Assembly: GCF_024498195.1 (NCBI RefSeq)
Contig: NZ_CP101824.1
Span: 2,356,001-2,420,000 of the forward strand
Reading direction: 5' to 3'
Length of the DNA stretch: 64,000 nt
Source: Halovivax cerinus
GTDB taxonomy: Archaea; Halobacteriota; Halobacteria; Halobacteriales; Natrialbaceae
Shown piece after piece: positions 7,978 through 17,455 of the stretch. Made by a program: the position numbers and the translations under genes. Under the pieces are notes generated by a model. The model did not search any database. It saw only the letters and a program-made list of their open reading frames with translations, and was not told where the DNA came from. Position 1 is the stretch's first letter, and each line of letters begins with the position of its first letter.

Positions 7978-8982
7978 ATGCAGGCCCACGTCGAACGCGT
8001 TACGAACGGAACGGACCTCAGTCAGCCCCAGGCGAAGGCGGCCGCGACGGCCCTCTTCGAGGAGGCGACGGAGGCACAGATCGGCGCCCTCCTCGCGGGG
8101 TTGCGAGCGAAGGGTGAGACCGAGGCGGAGATCGCGGGGTTCGCGGAGGGGATGCGTGCGGCCGCGCGGACGGTCGACCCGGATTGTGAACCACTCGTCG
8201 ATACCTGCGGGACCGGTGGCGACGACTACGACACCATCAACGTCTCCACCACGAGCGCGATCGTCGCGGCGGGCACGGGGGTTCCCATCGCGAAGCACGG
8301 GAACGCCGCCGTCTCGTCTTCGTCCGGGAGTACGGACGTCCTGACGGAACTCGGGGTCGAGGTACGAGAGGACCCCGCCGCCGTCGAAGCGGCGATCGAA
8401 CGCGACGGGATCGGATACCTCCACGCGCCGGCGTTCCACCCGGCGATGAAGGCCGTCAGCGGTCCGCGCCGGGAACTCGCGATGCGGACGATCTTCAACG
8501 TCCTCGGTCCGCTTACCAATCCCGCCGGGGCGGACGCACAGGTCGTCGGCGTCTACGACCCCGACCTCGTTCCGGTACTCGCGAACGCCCTCGCTCGACT
8601 GCCGGTCGAGCGTGCCCTCGTCGTCCACGGCGCCGGGACCGACGAGATCGCTATTCACGGACGGACGCAGGTCGCCGAAGTCTCGGGGTCCACCGTCTCG
8701 GAGTACTCGATCACACCCGCCGATCTCGGACTCGACCGCCACTCGATCGCGGCCATCGAGGGTGGCTCGCCGTCGGAAAACGCGGCCGCGCTCGAGGGGA
8801 TCGTCTCGGGCGAGATCGAAGATGCACGGCGCGACGTCGTCCTCGCGAACGCGGGCGCCGCCGTCTACGTCGCGGGGGACGTTTCGTCACTCTCTGAGGG
8901 GGTCGAACTGGCCCGCGAGGCGATCGAGACCGGCGACGCGGCGGCCACGCTCGACCGACTCCGCGGTGTGCCCGCCCGATGA
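7978..8982 (+). CDS. trpD: Anthranilate phosphoribosyltransferase
   Basis: TrpD (334 residues) transfers the phosphoribosyl group of PRPP to anthranilate, the second step from chorismate to tryptophan. The PRPP loop CGTGGDD is at about residues 77-83. It is followed by NVSTTSAIVAAGTGVPIAKHGNAAVSS and the anthranilate-binding segments HPAMKAV and RTIFNVLGPLTNPA. Length and motif order are normal for the family. It is the first gene of a four-gene operon; its stop TGA overlaps the trpF ATG (ATGA at 8979-8982). The trpCBA genes are not in the window, which matches the split trp gene sets known in haloarchaea. Confidence 0.97.
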   Translation: MQAHVERVTNGTDLSQPQAKAAATALFEEATEAQIGALLAGLRAKGETEAEIAGFAEGMRAAARTVDPDCEPLVDTCGTGGDDYDTINVSTTSAIVAAGTGVPIAKHGNAAVSSSSGSTDVLTELGVEVREDPAAVEAAIERDGIGYLHAPAFHPAMKAVSGPRRELAMRTIFNVLGPLTNPAGADAQVVGVYDPDLVPVLANALARLPVERALVVHGAGTDEIAIHGRTQVAEVSGSTVSEYSITPADLGLDRHSIAAIEGGSPSENAAALEGIVSGEIEDARRDVVLANAGAAVYVAGDVSSLSEGVELAREAIETGDAAATLDRLRGVPAR

Positions 8983-9686
8983 CGGTCGACGGCTCGACCG
9001 CCGGCGCTCGTCCTGACGCCGAGACGGCCAGTCGGCCGCGTGTGAAGATCTGCGGGCTCACCCGTCCGGCAGACGTCGACGCCGCGATCGACGCTGGCGC
9101 CGACGCCGTCGGAGTCGTCTGTGACGTGCCGATCGAGACGCCGCGAGAGGTGACCGCCGAGCGAGCCGCCGATTTGATCGATCGGGTACCGTCCTCGGTC
9201 ACGAGTGTCCTCGTCACGATGGTGACGGACGTCGAACGCGTCTCTCGACTGGCCGGACGGGTCGACCCCGACGCGATCCAGCTTCACGGCGGCGTCGGTG
9301 TCGGTGAACTGGCCTCGTTGCGCTCGCGTCTGGACGCGTTACTCTTCGTCGCCGTCGACGCGGGCGCGGACGAGGTCCCCTCGCACTACGACGAACTGGC
9401 CGACGCCCTCGTGATCGACTCCGTCGACGAGTCGGGGGCTGGCGGTACCGGCGAGACGCACGACTGGCGAACGACCGAAGAGCGAGCGGCGTCCCTCGCG
9501 TCACCGGTCGTCCTCGCCGGCGGACTCACCCCGTCGAACGTCGCGAGAGCGGTCGCGGTCGCCCACCCGTTCGCCGTCGACGTCTCGACGGGAATCGAGA
9601 CGGCCGCGGGCGTCAAGGACCACGATGCGGTCCGTACCTTCGTCGAGCGAGCGAGAGCCGCGTCCGTCGAGACGGAGCGTCCATGA
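8979..9686 (+). CDS. trpF: Phosphoribosylanthranilate isomerase
   Basis: TrpF (235 residues) catalyses the Amadori rearrangement of phosphoribosylanthranilate to CdRP on a TIM barrel. The catalytic Cys is in VKICGLT (about residues 22-28), the catalytic Asp is in the later VDVSTGIE segment, and the phosphate-binding strands include VVLAGGLTPSNV. About 20 extra N-terminal residues (MTVDGSTAGARPDAE) precede the barrel. An internal acidic/Gly insert near residue 155 (ESGAGGTGETHDW) is in the normal loop position. It overlaps trpD and trpE by four bases on each side, consistent with translational coupling. Confidence 0.95.
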   Translation: MTVDGSTAGARPDAETASRPRVKICGLTRPADVDAAIDAGADAVGVVCDVPIETPREVTAERAADLIDRVPSSVTSVLVTMVTDVERVSRLAGRVDPDAIQLHGGVGVGELASLRSRLDALLFVAVDAGADEVPSHYDELADALVIDSVDESGAGGTGETHDWRTTEERAASLASPVVLAGGLTPSNVARAVAVAHPFAVDVSTGIETAAGVKDHDAVRTFVERARAASVETERP

Positions 9687-11458
9687 CGCGACCGGCGCTT
9701 TCGCTCGACCGTGAGGAGTTCGTCGCCCTCGCCGGCGACGGTGACGAACGGCCGGCGGTCGTCCACACCGTGGCCAATCTCGACGTCGAGACGACGCCGG
9801 TGGCGGCCTACGCCGCACTCTCCGGTCGGCCTGCGGGACCGGACGGCGACGCGGGAGCGGCCACTGACGGGCGAGCCGATCGCTACGCGTTCCTGTTGGA
9901 GAGCGCGGGGAAGACGGCTTCGAGCGATCCAGACGGTGCGTTCCGGCCGAACGACGCCGGGTCAGACCGACACGCGCGATATTCTTACGTCGGTTACGAC
10001 CCGGCGGCTATCGTCACCGTCGACCCGGACGGAACGTCGATCGAGGCCATCTCGCCCGACGCACCGGTAGACCTGGTCGAGACGGACGTCCCGGGCGACG
10101 ACCTGGACGCGCTCCGCGCCGCAGTGCCGGACGTGCGTCTCGCGAACCCGCCCTCGTACGATCGCCAGCACTTCGACGGCGGCCTCGTCGGGTTTCTCGC
10201 GTACGACGCCGTCTACGATCTGTGGCTGGAGGAGGTGGGGGTCGAGCGACCCCCGTCGCCGGTGCCGGACGCCCAATTCCTGCTGACGACGAAGACCCTC
10301 GCATTCGACGAGCGTGAGGGAACGATCTCGCTCGTGTGTACCCCGATCGTCGACCGGGAAACCGAGCCGGGTCAGCTCTACGACGACCTCAGCCGGGAAG
10401 CGGCACGGGTCCTGGATCGGCTCCGCGACGCCGGAGTGCCCGAGACGGGCGGATTCGCCCCTGGAGACGAACGCGCCGGCGAACGGGCCGACTACGAGGC
10501 GATCGTCCGCCGGGCGAAAGACCACGTCCGCGACGGTGACGTCTATCAGTGTGTCGTCTCTCGATCCCGGAAACTCGACGGTGAGATCGACCCGCTCGCG
10601 CTGTACACATCGCTGCGTGCGTGCAATCCCTCGCCGTACATGTACCTGCTCGCCCACGGCGACCGCACCGTCGTCGGCGCGAGCCCGGAGACGCTCGTGT
10701 CCGTTCACGGCGACCGGGTCGAGGTGAATCCGATCGCTGGAACGTGTGATCGGGGACCGAACCCGGTCGAGGATCGTCGTCTCGCGGGCGAACTGCTGGC
10801 GGACGACAAAGAGCGGGCCGAGCACACGATGCTGGTCGACCTCGCGCGTAACGACGTTCGCCGGGTATCGAACCCGGGGAGCGTCCGCGTCGAGGACTTC
10901 ATGACCGTCCGCAAGTACAGCCACGTCCAGCACATCGAGTCGACCGTCACGGGCGAACTCGCATCGGACGCCGACGCGTTCGACGCGACGCGGGCGACGT
11001 TCCCGGCCGGAACGCTCGCCGGGGCGCCGAAGATCCGCGCCATGGAACTCATCGACGAATTCGAGACCCGTCCGCGCGGCCTCTACGGTGGCGGTGTGGG
11101 GTACTACTCGTGGACGGGCGACGCCGATTTTGCGATCGTGATCAGGACGGCCACGATCGAACATGGAGTGGGGTCGTCTTCGCAGGGACGGACCCAGAGC
11201 GAACGTGAATCGGCCACGCGAGACGATGTATCGCGTCGAGGTCGTGATCGGATCGTCGTCCAGGCGGGCGCCGGGCTCGTCGCCGACAGCGACCCGGCGT
11301 CCGAGTACGAAGAGACGGAGGCGAAGATGGGTGGCGTCCTGACCGCGCTCGATCGGATCGCGGTCGACGGGGACGGCGCGAGCGAGTCGACGGATGCGGC
11401 CGACGTCGATCGTCGATCGACGGCCGACTCCGACCGACGACTGGAGGCCGACCGATGA
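9683..11458 (+). CDS. trpE: Anthranilate synthase component I
   Basis: TrpE (591 residues) converts chorismate to anthranilate using ammonia supplied by TrpG. The N-terminal domain carries LLES (about residues 71-74), part of the tryptophan feedback site of this family. The C-terminal chorismate-binding domain shows DVYQCVVSR, NPSPYMYLL, NPIAGTCDRG, HTMLVDLARND and GAPKIRAMELID. An insert of about 25 residues (GVGSSSQGRTQSERES and onward) splits two conserved strands, IVIRTATIEH and IVVQAGAGLVADS. The C-terminus has an acidic/Arg tail. Both look like halophilic loop extensions. It overlaps trpF and trpG by ATGA. Confidence 0.96.
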   Translation: MTRPALSLDREEFVALAGDGDERPAVVHTVANLDVETTPVAAYAALSGRPAGPDGDAGAATDGRADRYAFLLESAGKTASSDPDGAFRPNDAGSDRHARYSYVGYDPAAIVTVDPDGTSIEAISPDAPVDLVETDVPGDDLDALRAAVPDVRLANPPSYDRQHFDGGLVGFLAYDAVYDLWLEEVGVERPPSPVPDAQFLLTTKTLAFDEREGTISLVCTPIVDRETEPGQLYDDLSREAARVLDRLRDAGVPETGGFAPGDERAGERADYEAIVRRAKDHVRDGDVYQCVVSRSRKLDGEIDPLALYTSLRACNPSPYMYLLAHGDRTVVGASPETLVSVHGDRVEVNPIAGTCDRGPNPVEDRRLAGELLADDKERAEHTMLVDLARNDVRRVSNPGSVRVEDFMTVRKYSHVQHIESTVTGELASDADAFDATRATFPAGTLAGAPKIRAMELIDEFETRPRGLYGGGVGYYSWTGDADFAIVIRTATIEHGVGSSSQGRTQSERESATRDDVSRRGRDRIVVQAGAGLVADSDPASEYEETEAKMGGVLTALDRIAVDGDGASESTDAADVDRRSTADSDRRLEADR

Positions 11459-12099
11459 GCGCGTCCGATCGATCCAGAACCGACGACCGTCGGCCGTCGG
11501 TCCTCGTCGTCGACAACTACGACTCCTTCACGTACAACCTCGTGGAGTACCTGAGCGCGCACGCGGAGCCGACGGTCGTCACGAACACCGCCTCGATCGA
11601 AGCGATTCGCGATGCCGAACCGGACGCGATCGTCCTGAGCCCCGGGCCCGGTCACCCGAAGAACGATCGCGACGTCGGCGTCACGCGAGCGGTCCTGACG
11701 GAACTGAGCCCACGAATTCCCACGTTCGGCGTCTGCCTGGGGCTGGAGGCGGCCGTTTACGAGTACGGTGGACGGATCGGCCGCGCACCCGAACCCGTTC
11801 ACGGCAAGGCCTCACAGATCGACCACGACGGCGCGGGCGTCTTCGACGGTCTCGAACAGGGCCTTCTCGTCGGTCGGTATCACTCCCTGGTCGCGACCGA
11901 GGTGCCGTCGTGTTTCGACGTGACTGCGACGACGGATCACGGTGACGAGACGCTCGTCATGGGGGTTCGACACCGGACGTATCCGCTTTCGTGCGTGCAG
12001 TTCCACCCGGAGAGCGTACTCACGGGTCGCGGCCACGGGATCGTCGAGAACTTCGTTTGGTCGGCCGAATCGGACGCGTCGTCGCGTCAGCCCAGGTAG
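11455..12099 (+). CDS. trpG: Anthranilate synthase component II (glutamine amidotransferase)
   Basis: TrpG (214 residues) releases ammonia from glutamine for TrpE. It begins its domain with VLVVDNYDSFTYNLVEYL and contains the oxyanion segment LSPGPGHP. The nucleophile Cys is in FGVCLGLEA, and the His/Glu pair is in CVQFHPESV. The residues after the Cys are LGLEA where most class I amidotransferases have LGHQ; this looks like a lineage variant, since the triad is complete. It is the last gene of the operon. Its 3' end overlaps by 13 bp the tail of a small gene on the other strand. Confidence 0.95.
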   Translation: MSASDRSRTDDRRPSVLVVDNYDSFTYNLVEYLSAHAEPTVVTNTASIEAIRDAEPDAIVLSPGPGHPKNDRDVGVTRAVLTELSPRIPTFGVCLGLEAAVYEYGGRIGRAPEPVHGKASQIDHDGAGVFDGLEQGLLVGRYHSLVATEVPSCFDVTATTDHGDETLVMGVRHRTYPLSCVQFHPESVLTGRGHGIVENFVWSAESDASSRQPR

Positions 12100-12281
12100 C
12101 CGACGGCCAGCAGCGCGCCGAGGCCGATCGCCGCGATCACCGCGAGCCGGATCGCGAGACTGATGGCGAATCTGACGACCGAGACGGTCGCGACGAGGGC
12201 CAGGATCGCGATGATGCCGAACAGCACCGGCGAATCCGACGCGAGCGTTTGTGCGGACTCGACCAGCGGGGACGGAAGCAT
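12087..12281 (-). CDS. Small two-helix membrane protein
   Basis: This 64-residue protein has a short polar N-terminus (MLPSPLVESAQTLASDS) and two hydrophobic stretches, about residues 18-36 (VLFGIIAILALVATVSVV) and 40-63 (ISLAIRLAVIAAIGLGALLA). The start at 12281 is taken because the longer upstream frame has no membrane or domain character. It converges on trpG with a 13-bp overlap of 3' ends. Small proteins of this type are common in haloarchaea; the function is unknown. Confidence 0.65.
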   Translation of the reverse strand: MLPSPLVESAQTLASDSPVLFGIIAILALVATVSVVRFAISLAIRLAVIAAIGLGALLAVGYLG

Positions 12282-12480
12282 ACACTCCAACTGACGTGTA
12301 TCGTCGTAACCGTTTCGGTGTTCGGGAGTGACCGTCGGTTTGCGATATCTGTTTCGCGGTCGATACCGGCGTCCCTCGAGGGTCGCCCCGCTCGTCGAGA
12401 CCCACGTCACCCTCGCGCCGACGCGTACGTCCGCGGTCGAAACCGGGTCGATTTACGTTCCCCGCCGCGAAGCCGGTGGT

Positions 12481-13359
12481 ATGACGACGCCGACGGCGCT
12501 CGAGAACGCGGACGGACCGCGGGCGATCGACACGCACGCCCATCAACCGACGAGCGAGTTTCTCCACGACGCGGGTGGCCAGATGATGCGCGACGCGGCC
12601 GACCGCTTCGGCGCGGATCTGGAAACCGACACCTACGAGAACATGATCGCCGAGTACCGCGAGGCGGGTGTCGGCCGCGCCGTCCTGCTCGGCTGGGACG
12701 CCGAGACCAACACGGGAAACCCGCCGGTACCGAACGATTACGTCGCCGAGGTACGTGACGAGCACGAGGACTTCTTCATCGGATTCGGCTCCGTCGACCC
12801 GCTGAAGGACGACTGCGTCGAGGAGGCGATACGTTGCGTCGAGGACCTGGGCCTCTCCGGGTTCAAGTTCCAGCAGATCGCGCAGGGGTTCGATCCGTCC
12901 GACCCGGAACACGACGAGCTCTTCGCCACTATCGAAGACCTCGGCGTACCGGTCGTCTTCCACGGCGGGAACTCGACGCTCGGCGCCTGCTCGGCCGGCG
13001 GTCGCGGCCTCAAGATCAAGTACGGTAACCCGATGCTGATCGACGACGTCGCCGCGGACCACCCTGACCTGCAGATCCTGCTCGCCCACCCGGCGTTCCC
13101 GTGGGAGCGAGAACAGCTCGCGATCTGCCAGCAGAAGGGCAACGTGTACATGGACCTCTCGGGGTGGATGCCCCGGTACATCGACGATCAGGTCGTCCAC
13201 TACGCCAAGACGCTCCTTTCGGACAAGGTCATGTTCGGCACGGACTACCCGATGATCGAACCCGACCCGTGGCTCTCGCAGTTCGCGGAACTCGACCTCT
13301 CCGAGGACATTCAGCGAAAACTCCTCTGGGAAAACGCCGAGGAGTTCTTCGGGTTGTAA
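12481..13359 (+). CDS. Amidohydrolase family 2 protein (metal-dependent TIM-barrel hydrolase)
   Basis: The protein has 292 residues. Metal-ligand motifs are visible in order: DTHAH near the N-terminus (HxH), VVFHGGN in the middle, LAHPAFPW, and the catalytic Asp in MFGTDYPM near residue 258. This is the ACMSD/LigW-like branch of amidohydrolases, which hydrolyse or decarboxylate small aromatic or carboxylic compounds. The exact substrate cannot be assigned. The ATG at 12481 is preferred; an earlier in-frame start at 12328 would add 51 Arg-rich residues that look non-coding. It is followed by the long AT-rich leader region of nrdJ. Confidence 0.85.
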   Translation: MTTPTALENADGPRAIDTHAHQPTSEFLHDAGGQMMRDAADRFGADLETDTYENMIAEYREAGVGRAVLLGWDAETNTGNPPVPNDYVAEVRDEHEDFFIGFGSVDPLKDDCVEEAIRCVEDLGLSGFKFQQIAQGFDPSDPEHDELFATIEDLGVPVVFHGGNSTLGACSAGGRGLKIKYGNPMLIDDVAADHPDLQILLAHPAFPWEREQLAICQQKGNVYMDLSGWMPRYIDDQVVHYAKTLLSDKVMFGTDYPMIEPDPWLSQFAELDLSEDIQRKLLWENAEEFFGL

Positions 13360-13827
13360 GGTTATCTCGGTGTTTCGAATCAGCTTCGAAAGAGAAAACC
13401 GTGGCACTGAATTGACTTCTTGACCACTCGATTTACTTTCACTCTGCTTTGGGTACCGTTAAGAGTGGCAGTGTTCTACTCACCGTAGACGCAAGGGACG
13501 GCTACAGGGATGCGGCTCGGACCCGTTAACAGACCAGCGACAGCTTTATTGTACAATCTGGTTTGTAGTACCGAAGATTCACTTTCACTTGTGGGTTTGG
13601 GTTTTTGTCGCCATTTGATACGAACCTATCAGGCTTTCCGTCCTCGGGTCGTATTTTCACACAATAAATGACCGGAACTGCTTGAAATATCCAAAGATCG
13701 TGAAATACAGTGAATCGATACATTAATGCAGTTGGTCATACACCCATTGGCCGTCTTCAACCATGCAAGTGAGTACCCGGTCCGACTGTCAAATCGCCCC
13801 CCGGAGCGACGCAGGAGTGGTCTGCGC
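13360..13827 (+). promoter_or_regulatory. AT-rich leader/promoter region of the ribonucleotide reductase gene
   Basis: These 468 bp hold no convincing gene and are clearly AT-richer than the flanking genes. Features seen are a palindrome ATTGTACAAT at 13548-13557 and several AT-rich boxes, including CATTAATG near 13723-13730. No cobalamin riboswitch or other known RNA element was recognised, although nrdJ encodes a B12-dependent enzyme. The promoter and any operator for nrdJ should lie here. Confidence 0.45.
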
Positions 13828-16800
13828 ATGAGCGGGTCCGAGCGCGCGGTGGACGAGATCACACTGCCCGTCAAGCGCACCGATGGCGAGACCCTCGCCG
13901 AGCGGATGACGGCGAACGCCTACGAGAACATCCTCCCCGCTCGGTACCTTCGCAAGGACGCCGACGGCGAGTTGATCGAGAGCCAGGAGGACCTCTTCGA
14001 GCGCGTCGGCAAGAACATCGCTCTGGCCGAAGCGGTCTACGAGGCGGACAACCAGGACGTCGAGATCACGGTCACCCCCGACCAGTTGAAGCCCGGCCAC
14101 CCCCGTCGAGACGAGCTGGCCGCCGAGGTCTTCGGTGCGGGAACCACCACCGACGACGACGTCGAGACCTCCCTCACCGAGCACAACGTCAACAAGTTCG
14201 CCTACGACACGATCGTTCCCGAGCTCCCGGCGTCCGTCCGCGAACACGTCGAGGACGTGACCGAGACGTTCGTCGATGGCATGTCGAACCTCTCGTTCAT
14301 GCCGAACTCCCCCACGCTGATGAACGCCGGCGACGAACTCCAGCAGCTGTCTGCGTGCTTCGTCATGAGCCCGGACGACGACCTCTCGGACATTCACGAG
14401 ACGGCCAAGAAGGCCGCAGAGGTCTTCCAGTCCGGCGGCGGCGTCGGCTACGGATTCTGGCAACTCCGCCCCTTCGGCGACTCGGTCGGCTCGACGGGCG
14501 GCATCGCGTCGGGCCCGATCACGTTCATGCGCACGTACGACCAGCTCTGTGAGACCATCGCCCAGGGCGGAACGCGCCGCGGCGCCCAGATGGGTATCAT
14601 GCGCGTCTCGCACCCCGACGTCATCGAGTTCATCCACGCGAAGAACAAGGACGTCTCGCTCGCGCACACGCTCCGTCTCAACGACCCCGACGACTACACG
14701 TACACCACGTTCTCGGAAGCGCTGGAGGAGGCTCGCGATCTCATCGACGAGGACGGCCGGGTCCCCAAGCACCTGCGAAACGCCGTCGAGGGCCACCTCT
14801 CTAACTTCAACATCTCTGTCGGCGTCACCGACACCTTCATGGAAGCGCTCCAGAACGGCGAGGAGTACACGTTTACCAATCCCAGAACTGAGGAACCCCA
14901 CATCGCCACGGAAGAGACCAAGGAGATGTACGGTCGGTACGATCTCGACGAACACGTCGAGGTTGGCGAACCCCTCTCCGTGCCAGCAGAACTCGTCTGG
15001 GAGCGCATCGTCGAGGGTGCCCACGAGAACGGCGAACCTGGCGTGATCTACTTAGAACGGGTGAACAAGGAGCACTCCTTCGACGTCGAGAAGCACCCCG
15101 AACACCGGATCAAGGCGACGAACCCCTGTGGGGAGCAGCCGCTCGAAGAGTTCGAGGCCTGTAACCTCGGCCACATCAACCTGAGCACCCTCGCCGACCT
15201 CGACTCCCCTGACTGGCGCGTCTGGGCCGACGAGCACGCCGACGAGTACGCGAGCCGCGAAGCGGCGATCGACGCGTTCCTCCAGGAGGCCATCGACTTC
15301 GAGGAGTTCGACGAGCGTATCGAGTACGGTACGCGCTTCCTCGAGAACGTCGTCACCATGTCGGACTTCCCGGTCGAGGAGATCGAGCAGACGGTTCGCG
15401 ACATGCGCAAGATCGGCCTCGGTATCATGGGGCTGGCCCAGCTGTACGTCCAGCTCGGCGTGCGCTACGGGAGCGACGCGGGCAACGAGATCGCTCGCCA
15501 GCTGATGACCCACATCAATCACGAGGCGAAGTGGACGAGTCACGAACTCGCCCTCGAACGCGGTTCCTTCAACGACTGGGACGACTCGAAGTACGCCGAC
15601 CCGCAGGACTACACCGACTGGTTCGAACAGCAGACGGGTCTCGACGCCGAGAAGTACCCCGACGGCTTCCCGATCCGCAATCACAACGTCACGACCATCG
15701 CGCCGACGGGCACGACATCGATGGTCGGTAACACCACTGGCGGCTGCGAGCCCATCTACAACGTCGCCTACTACAAGAACGTCACCGACGACGTCCAGGG
15801 AGACGAGATGCTCGTCGAGTTCGACGACTACTTCCTCCGTACCTTAGAGGACAACGACATCGACGTCGATGCCGTCAAAGCCGAAGCACAAGAACAGATG
15901 GCTACCAACGAGTTCGACGGCGTCGAGGGGCTCGACACCGTTCCGGACGCCATCGGCGAGCTGTTCGTCATCACGTCGGACCTCTCCGCGAAGGACCACG
16001 CCGCGGTCCAGTGTGCCTGTCAGGCTGGCGTCGACTCGGCCATCTCGAAGACGGTCAACGCGCCCAACGACTCCTCGCTCGAGGACGCAAAGGAGGTATT
16101 CGAGTGGGTCTACGAGAACGGCGGCAAGGGCGTCACCTACTACCGCGACGGGACCCGTTCGAAGCAGGTACTCACCACGCGGGCGGACAACGCCGAGTTC
16201 GCCGACGAGGACGAAGCCGCAGAAGTCATCGTCGAGCAGATCCGCGAGATCTTCGGCAGCCTCGAGGCGTTCTTCGAGAGCGAGGACGTCCTGGCCGTCG
16301 CCGATGAGGAACTGTCGTCGCTACTCTCTGGTGACGTCGACTACACCGAAAAACGAGAGCGACCCGACTCGCTCCACGGCGTCAGTCAGCGCATCGACAC
16401 CGGCTACGGCAAGGTCTACGTGACGATCAACGAGGATCCCGAGACCGGCCAGCCGTTCGAACTCTTCGCGAACATCGGTCACTCCGGCGGCTTCACCAAC
16501 TCCTTCACAGAGGCGCTCGCGAAGGTCATCTCGACCGCGCTACGAAGCGGCGTCGATCCTCGCGAGATCGTCGACGAACTCTGCGGAACGCGCAGTCCGA
16601 AGGTCGCCTGGGACAAGGGCGAGCAGATCCAGTCGATCCCGGACGCGATCGGCACCGCGATGCGTCGCTACCTCGACGACGAGATCGACAAACCGTACCC
16701 AAAGCAGCAGACTCTGGAGGAGTCCGCCGACGAGATCGGTCCGGAGGCCGAGGTCCGGACGGCGGCGATCGAACACGAAGATACCGAGACTGACGGCGGT

Positions 16801-16959
16801 GCGGCCGCCCGGCCGGCGGACGCCACACAATCGACGGACGCCACGCAGGATCTGATCGACGCCGGCGAATCACCGGAGTGTCCCGACTGCGGTGCACTCT
16901 CGCTGTACTTCTCGGAAGGGTGCAAGACCTGCGAATCCTGCGGTTGGAGCGAGTGCTGA
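13828..16959 (+). CDS. nrdJ: Adenosylcobalamin-dependent (class II) ribonucleoside-diphosphate reductase
   Basis: NrdJ (1043 residues) reduces ribonucleotides to deoxyribonucleotides using a B12-generated cysteine radical. Conserved motifs are NSPTLMNAG, SACFVMS (Cys177, one of the reducing pair), SGGGVGYGF, NPCGEQPLEEFEACNL (Cys434, Glu436) and APTGTTSMVGNTTGGCEP. It ends with a zinc ribbon, CPDCG then CKTCESCGW. No intein is seen. The ATG at 13828 is preferred over one at 13726, because the extra 34 residues (HPLAVFNHASEYPV and onward) do not resemble the family. No small subunit is next to it, as expected for class II. Confidence 0.95.
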   Translation: MSGSERAVDEITLPVKRTDGETLAERMTANAYENILPARYLRKDADGELIESQEDLFERVGKNIALAEAVYEADNQDVEITVTPDQLKPGHPRRDELAAEVFGAGTTTDDDVETSLTEHNVNKFAYDTIVPELPASVREHVEDVTETFVDGMSNLSFMPNSPTLMNAGDELQQLSACFVMSPDDDLSDIHETAKKAAEVFQSGGGVGYGFWQLRPFGDSVGSTGGIASGPITFMRTYDQLCETIAQGGTRRGAQMGIMRVSHPDVIEFIHAKNKDVSLAHTLRLNDPDDYTYTTFSEALEEARDLIDEDGRVPKHLRNAVEGHLSNFNISVGVTDTFMEALQNGEEYTFTNPRTEEPHIATEETKEMYGRYDLDEHVEVGEPLSVPAELVWERIVEGAHENGEPGVIYLERVNKEHSFDVEKHPEHRIKATNPCGEQPLEEFEACNLGHINLSTLADLDSPDWRVWADEHADEYASREAAIDAFLQEAIDFEEFDERIEYGTRFLENVVTMSDFPVEEIEQTVRDMRKIGLGIMGLAQLYVQLGVRYGSDAGNEIARQLMTHINHEAKWTSHELALERGSFNDWDDSKYADPQDYTDWFEQQTGLDAEKYPDGFPIRNHNVTTIAPTGTTSMVGNTTGGCEPIYNVAYYKNVTDDVQGDEMLVEFDDYFLRTLEDNDIDVDAVKAEAQEQMATNEFDGVEGLDTVPDAIGELFVITSDLSAKDHAAVQCACQAGVDSAISKTVNAPNDSSLEDAKEVFEWVYENGGKGVTYYRDGTRSKQVLTTRADNAEFADEDEAAEVIVEQIREIFGSLEAFFESEDVLAVADEELSSLLSGDVDYTEKRERPDSLHGVSQRIDTGYGKVYVTINEDPETGQPFELFANIGHSGGFTNSFTEALAKVISTALRSGVDPREIVDELCGTRSPKVAWDKGEQIQSIPDAIGTAMRRYLDDEIDKPYPKQQTLEESADEIGPEAEVRTAAIEHEDTETDGGAAARPADATQSTDATQDLIDAGESPECPDCGALSLYFSEGCKTCESCGWSEC

Positions 16960-17194
16960 ACGCGGCGACCGCCGCGATGGTCACACCCGGCCGGGACCTG
17001 AGTTCGATCGTCGACCGTTTTCTCGTTGGTACACGTCTTCGAGCGGCGGGCTCCCGTTCGGTTGCGATGCCCAGCACGTCAGCTGACGCCGCGCATCGGG
17101 TCGGCCACCCTCGAATCGGAGTCCGTCGCCGTCGCGCTCGACTGGCGCGTCGATAGCTACTTCCCGGTGCACGTCGGTGTCTTACTCGAATCCG

Positions 17195-17344
17195 ATGGCC
17201 GATCCGTCCGAGTCGACCCACGGCGGAACTGAGACGAGCGGGCCGGCCTGCCCGCTCTGCGAGGCGGGGATGTACAAACGTCACTGTAAGTACGTCTGTC
17301 CGCACCACGGCGTCGTCTACGACTGCTCTGATCCGTTTCGGTGA
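17195..17344 (+). CDS. 49-residue zinc-finger microprotein
   Basis: An ATG at 17195 opens a 49-codon frame. It has a disordered acidic start (MADPSESTHGGTETSGP) and a compact core: CPLC, then MYKRHCKYVCPHHG, then VVYDCSDPF. Cys and His are arranged as C-x2-C ... C-x4-C-x2-H-H ... C, suggesting one or two zinc sites. The core is of a kind repeatedly found as stand-alone small zinc-finger proteins in haloarchaea. The stop is at 17342-17344. It lies between nrdJ and a response regulator gene with no clear operon link. Confidence 0.75.
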   Translation: MADPSESTHGGTETSGPACPLCEAGMYKRHCKYVCPHHGVVYDCSDPFR

Positions 17345-17455
17345 GTCGGTCCACCAGCTGGCGGGCGTACAGGTCGGGTTCGAATCTCGAATCGAACGCT
17401 GAGTCCGATAGTAGCAATAAGTGTGCGAAGCGCGCTCGTAGAGTCGAACGACCGA

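Noticed and set aside
9962-13407. Very long minus-strand frames opposite trpE, trpG and the amidohydrolase
   Set aside because: Both frames (9962-11164, 11812-13407) are antisense shadows with acidic/Arg low-complexity composition, while the plus strand has complete motifs for known enzymes.
13526-13723. Minus-strand frame of 65 codons in the nrdJ leader
   Set aside because: Aromatic, Lys-rich composition of an AT-rich non-coding stretch; no start context or family.
13360-13827. Cobalamin riboswitch before nrdJ
   Set aside because: No B12-box-like sequence or plausible fold was seen; such switches are rare in archaea.
13789-15024. 411-codon frame opposite nrdJ
   Set aside because: Antisense shadow; the plus strand encodes unmistakable ribonucleotide reductase motifs.
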